The translations under genes and the position numbers were made by a program. A stretch of DNA of 64,000 bases from a bacterium (lineage in GTDB: Bacteria; Acidobacteriota; Thermoanaerobaculia; Multivoradales; J023): positions 103,916 to 167,915 of the forward strand of contig JAAELT010000006.1 in assembly GCA_024226315.1 (NCBI GenBank), written 5' to 3'. The notes under the pieces were generated by a model that saw nothing but the letters and a program-made list of their open reading frames with translations, was not told the DNA's origin and searched no databases. The number at the start of each line of letters is the position of its first letter. Within the stretch, counting starts at the first letter, position 1. Below are positions 38,179 to 46,945 of this stretch, piece after piece.

Positions 38179-39840
38179 CTACACGTACTCGATCTTGCAG
38201 TTGACTTCGACCGACTTGATCGGTTTGCCCTTGACGATGTCGGCGTTGACGACGATCGCCCCCTGGCCGTAGACGGCGGGCTCGGTAGCAACCCGCGTCT
38301 CCACCGCCTGGGACACCGCGTCCACGGTCTCGACGGCGATCGCCGCCAGGTCCGCGGTCTCGGCCTCGACGGAGTCGCTCGGTGGAACTTCCGCCGCCGC
38401 CGTGCCGGCCGGTGAGGAGAGGTCTTCTGGGCGCACCCGCTGGTTGAACTCGTCGATGGCATCCTGGAGCTTCTTCTGCTGGCCCTGGAAGCTGTCCATT
38501 CCGAAGTCGGTGGCCACCTTCTCGATCACCTTGGCGAGTCGCTGGGCGTCTTTCTCCCGCCCCATACCCTGATAGGCCTCCGCCTGGGTCATGTAGACCC
38601 ACTGCTTCTCGCTGTCGGGCATCTTGCCGAAGCCCTCCTCGTCGTCGACCATCTCCTGGACGATATCGGCGACCTTCTTGCGGATCATGTTGGCGTGGCC
38701 GTAGTAGACGATGGCCTGAAATCGGTTTTCCTCGAAGTTGGCCTTCATGGTGTACATGAAGGCCACGTTTATGCCGTTGTAATAATCCTGTTTGACGTAG
38801 AAGCCGCGCTCGTAGAAATCGATTGATCGATCGAGATACTCGGTGTCGTCGGTCAAGGTGTAGAGGCGCTTGTTGATCGCGCCCGAAAGGCCCAGTGTCT
38901 CGGGGTCGGTGGTCGTCTTCGGAGCGCAATACTTCTTGAGGATCTCTTCCGCTTCGAGCAGGGCGTCGATCGCCTTGTCCTTGTCGAGGTTGCCGCCGGC
39001 ATCCTTTTCTTCGCCGGCCTTGTAGGTGACGAGCGCCAGGCGCTGCGCCAGAAAGATGTCCGGTTTTTCTTGCCCCTGTCTTTCGATCGCTTTTTGAAAC
39101 AACTCGATGGATTCTTTGAATTCTTTGTTCCGCTTCGCCTTCTCTGCCGCGTCGATGATGCTGGCCAGGGATTCCCCCTCTTCCTCCTCTTCCCCTTCGG
39201 CTTTCTTGTCGCGTTTGTCGGGGGGGATGTATCTGGGGGGAGCGATGTGGCTCGTGGGCGTATACGCCGGCGGTGTCACACCATGAAGAGTCTTGTAGAT
39301 GGGGCTGTCGCTCTCCCGCAGGGAATCGGGCGCGGTGGCCAGTCTCTCTTCTTCCGCAACGAGGATCTTTTTGAGAGTGCCGCCTAGAATGGGTACGAAC
39401 CGCTCCTGCTCGTCCCCGGAGATCTCGTCGCCGCCGTGGTTGTAGGCCAGGATCACGAAGTGACTCAGGTCGAAGGGGATGCTTCTCATCAGCACCATTT
39501 CGGCGATGAGGATGGTGGTGTTGGGCTTCTGGGCATGGCGCACCCCGAGCTCGTAGAACACGTTGGCGTTGAGCGTGGAGAGGTCGGCGATCACGATGTC
39601 GGCCTCGTACAGCCAGTGGTACATGATCGAATCGATGTCGCCGGCGGTATTGGCGTCGATGGCGCGGAAGGCGTTGACGTTGACCTGGTCGAAGGCCGGC
39701 TGGATGATCTGTTCGTAGGTCTTGTCGAGATTCAAGACACGACCGGTCGAGAAGTCGGTCTTGGTGCCGAAACCGGTGACGACGAAACAGGTCAGCTGCT
39801 TGTCGTTCGAGGGGTCGGTCGCTGTCGCACTCTTCGCCAT
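38179..39840 (-). CDS. TIR/deoxyribosyltransferase-like N-terminal domain with TPR region (DUF4071-like)
   Basis: The 553-residue protein begins with a Rossmann-like domain: LTCFVVTGFGTKTDFSTGRV, ADIVIADLSTLNANVFYELG and VRHAQKPNTTILIAEM. This D-L-S/T-xxNxNVFYELGxRHA pattern is shared by nucleoside 2-deoxyribosyltransferase and TIR-like domains and by DUF4071/TRAF-binding proteins. A helical TPR-like region follows (about 210 to 430), then an acidic linker and a C-terminal beta segment (AIVVNADIVKGKPIKSVEVN). The ATG at 39840 was chosen since GGAGGAGG lies 6 bases upstream. It may bind or cleave a nucleotide; catalytic activity is unproved. A hairpin-rich spacer separates it from the divergent next gene. 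Confidence 0.72.
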   Translation of the reverse strand: MAKSATATDPSNDKQLTCFVVTGFGTKTDFSTGRVLNLDKTYEQIIQPAFDQVNVNAFRAIDANTAGDIDSIMYHWLYEADIVIADLSTLNANVFYELGVRHAQKPNTTILIAEMVLMRSIPFDLSHFVILAYNHGGDEISGDEQERFVPILGGTLKKILVAEEERLATAPDSLRESDSPIYKTLHGVTPPAYTPTSHIAPPRYIPPDKRDKKAEGEEEEEGESLASIIDAAEKAKRNKEFKESIELFQKAIERQGQEKPDIFLAQRLALVTYKAGEEKDAGGNLDKDKAIDALLEAEEILKKYCAPKTTTDPETLGLSGAINKRLYTLTDDTEYLDRSIDFYERGFYVKQDYYNGINVAFMYTMKANFEENRFQAIVYYGHANMIRKKVADIVQEMVDDEEGFGKMPDSEKQWVYMTQAEAYQGMGREKDAQRLAKVIEKVATDFGMDSFQGQQKKLQDAIDEFNQRVRPEDLSSPAGTAAAEVPPSDSVEAETADLAAIAVETVDAVSQAVETRVATEPAVYGQGAIVVNADIVKGKPIKSVEVNCKIEYV

Positions 39841-39883
39841 GACATCCTCCTCCGGGTTCATCGCTAACCATTGCCAGAATCCG

Positions 39884-39986
39884 CGGACAGACCCCTAGCG
39901 CCCCAAGAACTCGAGCCTTCGGCTCGACTTCTTGGCCCATCCCAACCGTACCAGGGGTCGTCCGAATTCTTCGGACAGACCCCTAG
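39884..39986. repeat. REP-like paired hairpins with direct repeat
   Basis: The spacer between two divergent genes holds two strong palindromes. The first (39903 to 39935) has a 15-bp stem with one mismatch and a TTC loop. The second (39953 to 39983) folds with the core GTCCGAATTCTTCGGAC and flanking AGGGGTC/GACCCCT. A direct repeat, GGACAGACCCCTAG, occurs at 39885 to 39898 and at 39973 to 39986, framing the pair. The arrangement resembles a bacterial REP/BIME element or an IS200-type (RAYT) excision substrate. No transposase is in the window. Confidence 0.7.
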
Positions 39987-40026
39987 TATAGACTGTCGGC
40001 CAGCCCTCCGTCCCAGTGGCGGCCCG

Positions 40027-41985
40027 ATGTTGCGCGCTCTCTACCTACCGCACGTTCTACTGGCGCTGTCTTGCCTTTCGTGCCTTGCGGTGGCCGCGTC
40101 TGGGGATGCGCTCGCGGCGCCCTGGCAGACGGGGCCGTTCGTCGCCGAGGCGGGTGCGGTCGCGCGCGCGGCCGCGGCGATCGAGGCGCCCGGCGCCGAC
40201 GTCGTGATGCTCTGGCGCGAGGATGAGTACTCGTTCGACGGGGCCGGCGGCCTGACGCACCGGCGCCGCTGGGTCTACCGGATCTTGACGCCGGCCGGGC
40301 TCGACGCCTGGTCGGTGTCGGGAGCCGACTGGTCGCCCTGGCACCAGGAGCGCCCCGAGATCCGTGTCCGTGTCATCGACCGCCGGGGCGGCGAGCGGCG
40401 GCTCGATCCGGCCGCGTTCTCGGAGCTCTCGGCCGCCGAGGCCGGGCTCGAAGGCGAGCGGCGCCTGCTTCGCGCTCCCTTGCGAGCTTCGGTCGGCGCC
40501 GTGGTCGAGGAAGAGGTGGTGACGCGGGACACGCGGCCGCTGTTCGCCGCCGGCCTCAGCGCCTGGCACCTGCTGGTGATGCCGGTGCCGGTCCTCGCCA
40601 GCCGCCTCGTCCTGGAGGCGCCCTCGTCGCTTCCGCTGCGTTTCGGCGTCCTGGGGACAGCGGATCTCGAACCGCGGCGCGAGACCGACGGCGATCGAGA
40701 GATCCTGACCTTCGAGACCGGCCAGATGCCGGCCGCGGGTCCCGCCGAGGCCGGTCTGCCTGCCGACCAACCGCGCTTCCCACATCTGACGTTCTCCACT
40801 GGCGAGAGCTGGCAGAGCGTGGCGGAGGCGTACGCGGAGACGGTCGAGCGGCGGATCGCCGAGTCCGATGCCGTGGCCGTGCGGCGGTGGCTGCCGGACC
40901 GCGGCCTGGAGACGGAGCTGGAGCGCATCGAGGAGCTGCTCGACGGCGTGCGCGGCAACGTCCGGCCGGAGCCCGGATCGCTGGGCTCGAGAGATCTCGA
41001 TCCACGAGCGCCGCTCGCCACCCTGCGTCGTGGTACCGGCGACGGCCAGGATCTGGCGACACTCCTGACCGCGGCACTACGGACGGAGGGAATTCCGGCC
41101 TGGGTGGCCTTGGTGCGGGCCGGCTACGACATGGACGTCGAGCCGGACCTGCCCGGGCTGGGGCGCTTCGATCGCGCGCTGATCTTCGTTTCGTCCGCCG
41201 AGCCGGTGTGGATCGACCCTGTCGACCAATTCAGCCGGGTCGGGGAGCTGGCGAGTGGCCTCCAGGGCCGGCGGGTGCTGGTCGCGCGTCCCGGAACCCG
41301 CGGCCTGGTGTCCACGCCTGTGAGCCGCTCGGCCGACAACCGTACGGAGATGACGATCGAGGTCTTCATGGCGGCGGCGGAGGGGCCGGCGAGGATCGTC
41401 GAGACCAGCATCTACCACGGCGCCGCGGAGCAGCGGCAGCGCCGAGTGACGTCGCAGGTTTCGGCCGCCGACAGGCGCCGCGGCTACGAGGCCTACGTCG
41501 AGTCGGCCTACCGGGCAGAGGCCCTGGGCGAGCTGGAAGAGAGCGACGCGCGGGATCTCTCCTCGCCGTACCGGCTCCGGCTCGAGGCCCTCTCCGCCGG
41601 TCGCGCCTGGACGCGGGGTGACGAGGCCGCCGTGGCGATCGACCTGCGCAACCTGATTACCGCCCTGCCGCGGGAGCTGCTGATCGCCGGCGGGCCTCAG
41701 CGCACCGGCGACTTCGTGTTCCATGAGCCGTTCGTCGTCGAATGGCACTACCAGATCGAGCCGCCGCCGAAGATGTCGATCCGGGAGCTGCCCGAAGACC
41801 TCACCCGGCTCCTTGGCACTGGCAGCCTCACCCGGACCATGCGGCGCGAAGGCTCGGTGGTCCTCGCCGACTTCCGGCTCGACACCGGCCCCCGCCGCTT
41901 GACGCCGTGGCAGTTCCTCGTCTACCGGCAGGCGGTCCAGGAGGTCTTGCGGGCCGAGGCGCTGGTGCTATGGTTCGAGCGTTGA
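40027..41985 (+). CDS. Exported DUF3857/transglutaminase-like protein
   Basis: The 652-residue protein has a signal sequence (LPHVLLALSCLSCLAVAASG) and the DUF3857 pattern: YSFDGAGGLTHRRRWVYRIL, then RPEIRVRVIDRRGGERRLDP. The second half matches a transglutaminase-like region (ATLRRGTGDGQDLATLLTAA, LRTEGIPAWVALVRAGYDMD) in which the usual catalytic Cys is replaced by DGQD, so it is probably inactive as an enzyme. The final 150 residues are the DUF3858-like beta domain. ATG 40027 was preferred since the signal peptide begins there. The role is unknown; such proteins are often periplasmic. Confidence 0.78.
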   Translation: MLRALYLPHVLLALSCLSCLAVAASGDALAAPWQTGPFVAEAGAVARAAAAIEAPGADVVMLWREDEYSFDGAGGLTHRRRWVYRILTPAGLDAWSVSGADWSPWHQERPEIRVRVIDRRGGERRLDPAAFSELSAAEAGLEGERRLLRAPLRASVGAVVEEEVVTRDTRPLFAAGLSAWHLLVMPVPVLASRLVLEAPSSLPLRFGVLGTADLEPRRETDGDREILTFETGQMPAAGPAEAGLPADQPRFPHLTFSTGESWQSVAEAYAETVERRIAESDAVAVRRWLPDRGLETELERIEELLDGVRGNVRPEPGSLGSRDLDPRAPLATLRRGTGDGQDLATLLTAALRTEGIPAWVALVRAGYDMDVEPDLPGLGRFDRALIFVSSAEPVWIDPVDQFSRVGELASGLQGRRVLVARPGTRGLVSTPVSRSADNRTEMTIEVFMAAAEGPARIVETSIYHGAAEQRQRRVTSQVSAADRRRGYEAYVESAYRAEALGELEESDARDLSSPYRLRLEALSAGRAWTRGDEAAVAIDLRNLITALPRELLIAGGPQRTGDFVFHEPFVVEWHYQIEPPPKMSIRELPEDLTRLLGTGSLTRTMRREGSVVLADFRLDTGPRRLTPWQFLVYRQAVQEVLRAEALVLWFER

Positions 41986-42019
41986 GCTGGAGCTCGAGGC
42001 AACCCGAGGGATCTTCACG

Positions 42020-42829
42020 ATGAGTGATCAGGCCTTCCGCGACAACGTCGTGCTGCTCACCGGTGCCTCGAGCGGCATCGGCGAGGAGCTGGCGTTGCAG
42101 CTGGCGTCCCAGGGTGCCAGGTTGACCCTCGCCGCGCGCCGTCGCGAACGGCTCGAGCAAGTCGCGGCCGGCTGCCGCGAGCGGGGCGGCACGGCGCAAG
42201 TGGTGGAGACCGATGTCGGCGTCGAGGACGACTGTCGCCGCCTGGTGGACGCCTGCGTCGCCGAGCACAGCCGCATCGACACCTTGATCAACAACGCCGG
42301 CCGCACCATGTGGAGCCTGTTCGAGGAGCTCGAGACCCTGCGCCCCTTCGAAGAGATCATGCGGGTCAACTACTTCGGCAGCGTCTACTGTACTTACTAC
42401 GCCTTGCCGCATCTGGCGGAGACCGGCGGCCGGATCGTCGGCGTCTCGAGCCTCACCGGCAAGACCGGCGTACCCACCCGTAGCGGCTACGCCGCCAGCA
42501 AGCACGCCATGGCCGGCTTCTTCGACAGCCTGCGCATCGAGCTCGCCGACTCCGGCGTCAGCGTCACCATGGCCTATCCAGACTTCGTCGCCACCGAGAC
42601 GCGCCAACGCGCCCTCGGCCCCGACGGCGAGCCGATCGGCGAGAGCCCGGTGCACGAGGGCGAGATCATGACCGCCGGGGAATGTGCCCGCCGGATCATC
42701 GCCGGTGCCGCGCGCCGCAAGCGCGAGCTGATCATGAGCACGCGCGGCAAGCTCGGGCTGTGGCTCAAGCTGCTGGCACCCGGCCTGATCGACCGCATCG
42801 CCCGGCGGGCGATCGATCGGGGGAAGTAG
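42020..42829 (+). CDS. Short-chain dehydrogenase/reductase
   Basis: The 269-residue oxidoreductase has all classical SDR motifs: cofactor site LLTGASSGIGEELALQLA, NNAGRTMW, the catalytic Ser in GVSSLTGKTGVPTRSGYAAS, and YAASKHAMAGF (Tyr and Lys). The LAARRRERLEQVA stretch after beta-2 favours NADPH. It resembles DltE/YqjQ-type enzymes with a C-terminal basic tail that may touch the membrane. The substrate is unknown. It starts 34 bp after the DUF3857 gene. Confidence 0.88.
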   Translation: MSDQAFRDNVVLLTGASSGIGEELALQLASQGARLTLAARRRERLEQVAAGCRERGGTAQVVETDVGVEDDCRRLVDACVAEHSRIDTLINNAGRTMWSLFEELETLRPFEEIMRVNYFGSVYCTYYALPHLAETGGRIVGVSSLTGKTGVPTRSGYAASKHAMAGFFDSLRIELADSGVSVTMAYPDFVATETRQRALGPDGEPIGESPVHEGEIMTAGECARRIIAGAARRKRELIMSTRGKLGLWLKLLAPGLIDRIARRAIDRGK

Positions 42830-43383
42830 GCCGCGCTCCACGGAATCGCACGTGACGTCCAGAAATCGGTGCGTCCCAACCGGGGCGGGTCGGCATTTTC
42901 GTCGAAAAGTGCGGTGATCCATCTGGGTCAGTCCACCGATCTGGAGAAAGAAGGCTCGTCGAGCCGGGCGGCGCGTCTTCCTCGGCCGAGACGGCTCCTC
43001 TGGCCGAGAGGAGGTCATTTTCCGCGAATGACGTCTCGCCCAGCCTGGCGGCGCGTCTTTTTGCGGAAAGACGGCTCGTAGGGCTGGCGGAGGCGTCTAT
43101 CTGGAAATCCGCAAGCCGTACGGCTGGCGGAGGCGTCTATCTGGAAATCCGCGGACCGCACGGCTGGGCGGAGCGTCTTACCGGAATTCCGCGGGCGGCA
43201 CGGTTGGTGGAGGCGTCTGTCCCGGAATCCGCGGGCCCTACGGCTGGCGGAGGCGTCTGTCCTGGGATCCATGGACCGCACGGTTGGTGGCGACGTCTTT
43301 CCAGGAATCCGCGTACCGGGCGGGGCGAGAGTGCGACCGCGGAGTGATGCCGGCCGCTCCGGGGATGCCATCGGCCACGAGCT
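42830..43383. repeat. Non-coding spacer with 40-bp tandem repeat array
   Basis: This gap of about 550 bp between two convergent genes holds head-to-tail units of exactly 40 bp. Nine units start at 42961, 43001, 43041, 43081, 43121, 43161, 43201, 43241 and 43281, with a consensus that opens CGGCTGGCGGAGGCGTCT and continues with a GGAATCCGCG block. Units from 43081 to 43320 are closest; those before 43041 are diverged and weaker traces reach back to about 42881. Because 40 is not a multiple of three, the array does not encode a repeated peptide. No spacer sequences separate the units, so it is not CRISPR. Nothing else was seen here. Confidence 0.8.
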
Positions 43384-44424
43384 TCACGACGAGGTCAGAC
43401 TCTTCGCGTGCCGGCCGATCCGCACCACGGTCCGCGGTGGCGCCACCTGGTCGACGACGATCGGGACGTCGAGGAAGCGGCCGAGGAGATCGATCTGGGT
43501 GGTGGCGTGACGCGAGAGCGGCAAGGTGGTGAAGGCGCCGCCGCCGGCCAGCGCGAGAGGCAGCAGCAGCTGATCGGCGAGGTGCTCGCCGACCGGGACG
43601 CCGGCTTTCAGGTAGCGCCGGGCCTGCTGGAACGTGCGCTGTGCCACGACCTCGGCTCGTAGACGGGGGCGGCCGAAGCCAGTGAAGGTCTCGGTCAGGG
43701 CCTCACTTTCGAGCTCGATGGTGAGCAGGTTGCCCGGGCCGTCCGAGTCGATTTCCTCGAGTGAGAAGCCCGACGACGGCCATCCCGACTTTTTCTGCAC
43801 GAGGCGCAGCTCGCGCTCGCCGATGTGGCGCGGCAGGTGGGCGAGCAGCGCGGTGACCCGCCGCGCCCGCACCTTGCCGCGCTCGTGCAGCTCGAAGCCT
43901 CGCAAGCGCTCGCAGGGTTCGATCTCGAGTCGGATACGGCCGCCGCCGGCGGGATGGAAGCCAGGGCGTTCGAGGGTGGCGGTCACGCGCGGACCCATTC
44001 GCTCGATCAACGGCAGGAAGGTGCGGGCGAGAAACGGGAAGGGCGGCGCCATCGGGTTGTGGGTGCCGCCTTCGAGCACCAGGCTCGACGGCGACGGGGC
44101 GGTGAGCAACGCCGGCAGCACGGTCTGCAGCACCAGGGTGGTGCTGCCGGCCGTGCCGACGGCGAAGCGGTAATCGCCGCCGGCGACCGGGCCCGGCTCG
44201 AGCTCCAGCTCGGTGGAGCCCAGCGCGGCCCCGTCGAGCCGCCCGCCGCTGATCGCCGCCGCGGCCTGGACCGCCGTCAGGTGCTGGCGACGCAGCCCCG
44301 GGCGCGGGCGATTGACGCGGATGTTCCGCACCCTGATCGGCACGCCGCGAACCATCGACAGCGCCACCGCCGAGCGCAGCACCTGGCCGCCGCCCTCGCC
44401 GGCGGAACCGTCGATCTCGATCAT
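43384..44424 (-). CDS. rtcA: RNA 3'-terminal phosphate cyclase
   Basis: The 346-residue protein opens MIEIDGSAGEGGGQVLRSAV, the family start, and has the conserved LRRQHLTAVQAAAAI, VGTAGSTTLVLQTVLPALL and GGTHNPMAPPFPFL. The nucleophilic His is in LPLSRHATTQIDLLGRFL. It converts RNA 3'-phosphates to 2',3'-cyclic phosphates using ATP. The usual partner RtcB ligase and RtcR regulator are not next to it. ATG 44424 was chosen because the frame upstream overlaps the antitoxin-like gene and lacks family similarity. Confidence 0.92.
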   Translation of the reverse strand: MIEIDGSAGEGGGQVLRSAVALSMVRGVPIRVRNIRVNRPRPGLRRQHLTAVQAAAAISGGRLDGAALGSTELELEPGPVAGGDYRFAVGTAGSTTLVLQTVLPALLTAPSPSSLVLEGGTHNPMAPPFPFLARTFLPLIERMGPRVTATLERPGFHPAGGGRIRLEIEPCERLRGFELHERGKVRARRVTALLAHLPRHIGERELRLVQKKSGWPSSGFSLEEIDSDGPGNLLTIELESEALTETFTGFGRPRLRAEVVAQRTFQQARRYLKAGVPVGEHLADQLLLPLALAGGGAFTTLPLSRHATTQIDLLGRFLDVPIVVDQVAPPRTVVRIGRHAKSLTSS

Positions 44425-44431
44425 CACACCA

Positions 44432-44650
44432 CTATACGGGCCGCGCGCCGACGTTCTCCGTCCATTCCGCGGCTGCGGCTTCACGGCTCGCGTCTGCCGC
44501 CATCTCCTGGTACGCGGCCTCCAGGTGGCTGTCGATGACGTGGGGGCGCGCTAGATCCTCCAGGAACCGGCTGATCCGCCGTTTCCCGACCCTGCGGTGC
44601 AGGCCTTCGTAGACCTCTTCGTCGATCGTGATCGTGAGCTTCCGGGTCAT
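44432..44650 (-). CDS. Orphan antitoxin-like ribbon-helix-helix protein
   Basis: The 72-residue protein MTRKLTITIDEEVYEGLHRR then VGKRRISRFLEDLARPHVID has the RHH pattern of MazE/CopG-type antitoxins: a beta strand (KLTITIDEEVYEGL) and two helices. The toxin-binding tail (EAAYQEMAADASREAAAAEW) is present but the last 10 residues differ from the usual ending. RtcA follows 8 bp after the stop, with no toxin gene between, and nothing toxin-like precedes it. It is probably an orphan whose toxin was lost, or it now regulates its own promoter. Confidence 0.72.
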   Translation of the reverse strand: MTRKLTITIDEEVYEGLHRRVGKRRISRFLEDLARPHVIDSHLEAAYQEMAADASREAAAAEWTENVGARPV

Positions 44651-44742
44651 ACACCTACTCTACCGTGCAGCCCCAGGACGCGATGCCGCCGCGTTCCGGC
44701 TTGAGTGTTCGACCAGTCTCCAGGCGCTATGATTCGCCCACG

Positions 44743-45981
44743 ATGACGATCGGTCTTTCCCGGCGCGGGCGGCGGCTCGCGGCGAGCCCGCCGTTCCCCG
44801 AGTACATCCTGGAGAACATGGCACGCTCGGGCGCGGTCTACGACCCGGTGGAGAATCCCGGCGGCTTCGTGCCGCTCGCCGTGGCCGAGAACCTGCGGCT
44901 CGGTAGCCTGCTGCTCGAGCGCATGGCCGCGGTCCGCGAAGCACCGGCGCGGATCCTGGCCTACGACACGATGATCGGCTCGGACGAGTTCCGGGCGCGC
45001 CTGGCGAGGTTCCTGGGTCGCAAGGTGTTGGGGCGCGCGCCGCGGCCGGAGCACGTGGCGGTGCTGGCGGGCGCCGGCAGCGTGCTCGAGATCCTGTTCC
45101 ACTGCCTGGGCGACCCGGGTGACGGCGTGCTGGTGCCGACGCCCAGCTACGCCGGGTTCTGGGCCGATCTCGAGACCCGCGACGAGCTGGCGCTCGTGCA
45201 AGTGCCGACGACCAGCGCGGACGGCTTTCGGCTCACCCCGGACCGCTTCGATCGGGCGATGCGGATCGCCGGCCGGCCGGTGAAGGCGCTGCTCTTCACC
45301 TCACCCAACAACCCTCTCGGTACCGTCTACTCGGCGGCCGAGATCGAGGAGGTGTTGGGCTGGGCGCGGGATGCCGGCATCCACGTGGTGTTCGACGAGA
45401 TTTATGCCCTCTCGGTGTTCGGCGAGCGCCCCTTCACCAGCTGTGCCCAGGTCGCGGGCGAGCTCGGTGACTCGGTACACGTGGTGTGGGCCTTCAGCAA
45501 GGACTTCGGCGCCAGCGGCCTGCGCTGTGGCGTGCTGGTCAGCGAGAACGAGGAGCTGCTCCGCGCCGTCGACGGCCTGGCCTACTGGGCTTGCTGCTCC
45601 GGCCACACCCAGCACGTGCTGGGCGAGGTGATCGCCGACGACGCGTGGATCGACGACTATGTCTCGCGTGTCCAGACCGTCCTGGGCGATGCCTACCGGA
45701 GCGTCACCGCGGCGCTGGAGAAGGCGGGGATCCCCTACTTCCCGGCGCAGGCGGGCTTCTTCCTGCTCCTGGACCTGCGCCGCCACCTGGCCGCGCACAG
45801 TTGGCAGGCGGAAGAAGACCTGTGGCGCCGGATCCTGGAGGAGGCCAACGTCAACCTCACTCCCGGCAGCGCCTGCCGCAACGCCGAGCCGGGCCTGCTG
45901 CGCCTGTGCTTCGCGTCGGTGCCGGCCGAGACGGTGGTGGTGGGCGTCCGCCGGCTCGCCGACGTCTTGTCTCGAGCTTGA
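44743..45981 (+). CDS. PLP-dependent class I/II aminotransferase
   Basis: The 412-residue protein is a fold-type I aminotransferase, closest in look to the ACC-synthase group. The PLP lysine is in VWAFSKDFGASGLRCGVL. Other conserved parts are LFTSPNNPLGTVYSAAEIEE, VVFDEIYALSVF and the C-terminal arginine in EPGLLRLCFASV. It starts at ATG 44743; the frame is open upstream but without family similarity. Substrate unknown; alliinase-like or ACC-synthase-like chemistry is possible. Confidence 0.85.
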   Translation: MTIGLSRRGRRLAASPPFPEYILENMARSGAVYDPVENPGGFVPLAVAENLRLGSLLLERMAAVREAPARILAYDTMIGSDEFRARLARFLGRKVLGRAPRPEHVAVLAGAGSVLEILFHCLGDPGDGVLVPTPSYAGFWADLETRDELALVQVPTTSADGFRLTPDRFDRAMRIAGRPVKALLFTSPNNPLGTVYSAAEIEEVLGWARDAGIHVVFDEIYALSVFGERPFTSCAQVAGELGDSVHVVWAFSKDFGASGLRCGVLVSENEELLRAVDGLAYWACCSGHTQHVLGEVIADDAWIDDYVSRVQTVLGDAYRSVTAALEKAGIPYFPAQAGFFLLLDLRRHLAAHSWQAEEDLWRRILEEANVNLTPGSACRNAEPGLLRLCFASVPAETVVVGVRRLADVLSRA

Positions 45982-45995
45982 CTGTCAGCGAGCTA

Positions 45996-46592
45996 TCAGC
46001 AGGACTTCGTGTACTGGTCGTACAGGCCGCGCAGGCAGGTGCGCAGATTGCCGCGGTGAACCTCGAACAGGCGGTCGAGCTCCGGCGTCAGGGCGCCGGT
46101 CTGCTCTCGCCCGACCAGCTCGGCCACCAGCTCTCGGAGTAACGATGGGTCCGTTCGGTGCTGGCGCAGGGTCGGCAGGCGGCCTGGGCGGTGGCTGGTC
46201 ACGACGATGCCGGCGGCTCGCCGGCTGAGGCGCTCGATGCGCCGCCAGCGCCACCGGGCGAGCTGCTCGACGCCGTCGACCGTCACCAGGTGCCGCTTGC
46301 CGGCGCGCTCGAGCGCGGACCATTCTTCCGGGCTCGGGTCCCGGCACTCGCGGCGCAGGCGCACGCGGACGATCGGCCTGCCCCGCTGCTCGAAGTGCCG
46401 TTCGAGCTCTTCGAGCAGGGTGGTCTTGCCGCTGCCCTCGGGACCCACCAGGGCGGCGCGGTGATCCAGGTGTGCCAGGTTGTCGAGAAGATCCCGCCAG
46501 CCGCGCTCGTCGAGCCGGTAGCGCAGCCTCTGGACGCGGCTGACGCGGAACGGGTTCTCGCGCGCCGGTAAGCTGCTCGGGATCGCCGTCAC
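45996..46592 (-). CDS. P-loop ATPase, probable operon partner of membrane protein
   Basis: The 198-residue protein has a clear Walker A (AALVGPEGSGKTTLLEELER) and a Walker B-like HLVTVDGVEQLARWR, followed by GIVVTSHRPGRLPTL. It starts at GTG 46592, overlapping the stop of the preceding gene (GTGA), so translation is coupled. The open frame upstream continues without homology and overlaps the previous gene, supporting the short form. It looks like a small AAA/NTPase that might power a process with the two membrane-linked neighbours. Function unknown. Confidence 0.75.
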   Translation of the reverse strand: MTAIPSSLPARENPFRVSRVQRLRYRLDERGWRDLLDNLAHLDHRAALVGPEGSGKTTLLEELERHFEQRGRPIVRVRLRRECRDPSPEEWSALERAGKRHLVTVDGVEQLARWRWRRIERLSRRAAGIVVTSHRPGRLPTLRQHRTDPSLLRELVAELVGREQTGALTPELDRLFEVHRGNLRTCLRGLYDQYTKSC

Positions 46593-46945
46593 AGCCGGAT
46601 CTCCTCGGCTCCCGGCGCCGAGATCAGGTCCACCCGTTCGACGGTCCCTCCGGGCTCGAGGCTGGCCTCGATCGCCCACACCAGGGAGATCAGGGCACCC
46701 GAGAAGCTCCACGGAAAGTCGGGGAGACGGAAGGTGAGATCCCGGCTGCCGGACGCCGGCGGATGCTCGAGCTCGATCTGCTCGACGATCTCGATGTCCT
46801 CGGTGCCCTTGCCCTCGGTGTGCCACAGGAGGCTGATCAGCACCGACCGGGGCGCCTCGTCTCCGGCCTGCCATTCGGCGCGGCCGCGCACCTCCGCGCC
46901 GGGCTCGAAGGAGGTGCCGCCGTCGAGGTGGATGCGCATGCTCAT
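46589..46945 (-). CDS. Small beta-sandwich (arrestin-like) protein
   Basis: The 118-residue protein starts MSMRIHLDGGTSFEPGAEVR and reads as alternating beta strands (SVLISLLWHTEGKGTEDIEI, LEHPPASGSRDLTFRLPDFP, SFSGALISLVWAIEASLEPG). This resembles the arrestin-like half-sandwich and also the C-terminal part of the upstream membrane protein (LTPGCETSLRWSFGGRAGRI then the FPITVYPG ending). It overlaps the flanking genes at both ends, by ATGA on one side and GTGA on the other. A role as adaptor is inferred. Confidence 0.65.
   Translation of the reverse strand: MSMRIHLDGGTSFEPGAEVRGRAEWQAGDEAPRSVLISLLWHTEGKGTEDIEIVEQIELEHPPASGSRDLTFRLPDFPWSFSGALISLVWAIEASLEPGGTVERVDLISAPGAEEIRL

Noticed and set aside
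42961..43320. CRISPR array
   Set aside because: Units are directly adjacent with no unique spacers, and there are no cas genes.
43015..43371. Minus-strand open frame across the 40-bp repeats (TDASASR-like repeats)
   Set aside because: The period of 40 shifts the frame from unit to unit and the product has no conserved domain; the repeat is better seen as non-coding.
44665..44742. Longer start for the aminotransferase
   Set aside because: The extra 26 residues are low-complexity, overlap the upstream promoter region of the divergent antitoxin gene and do not match the family.
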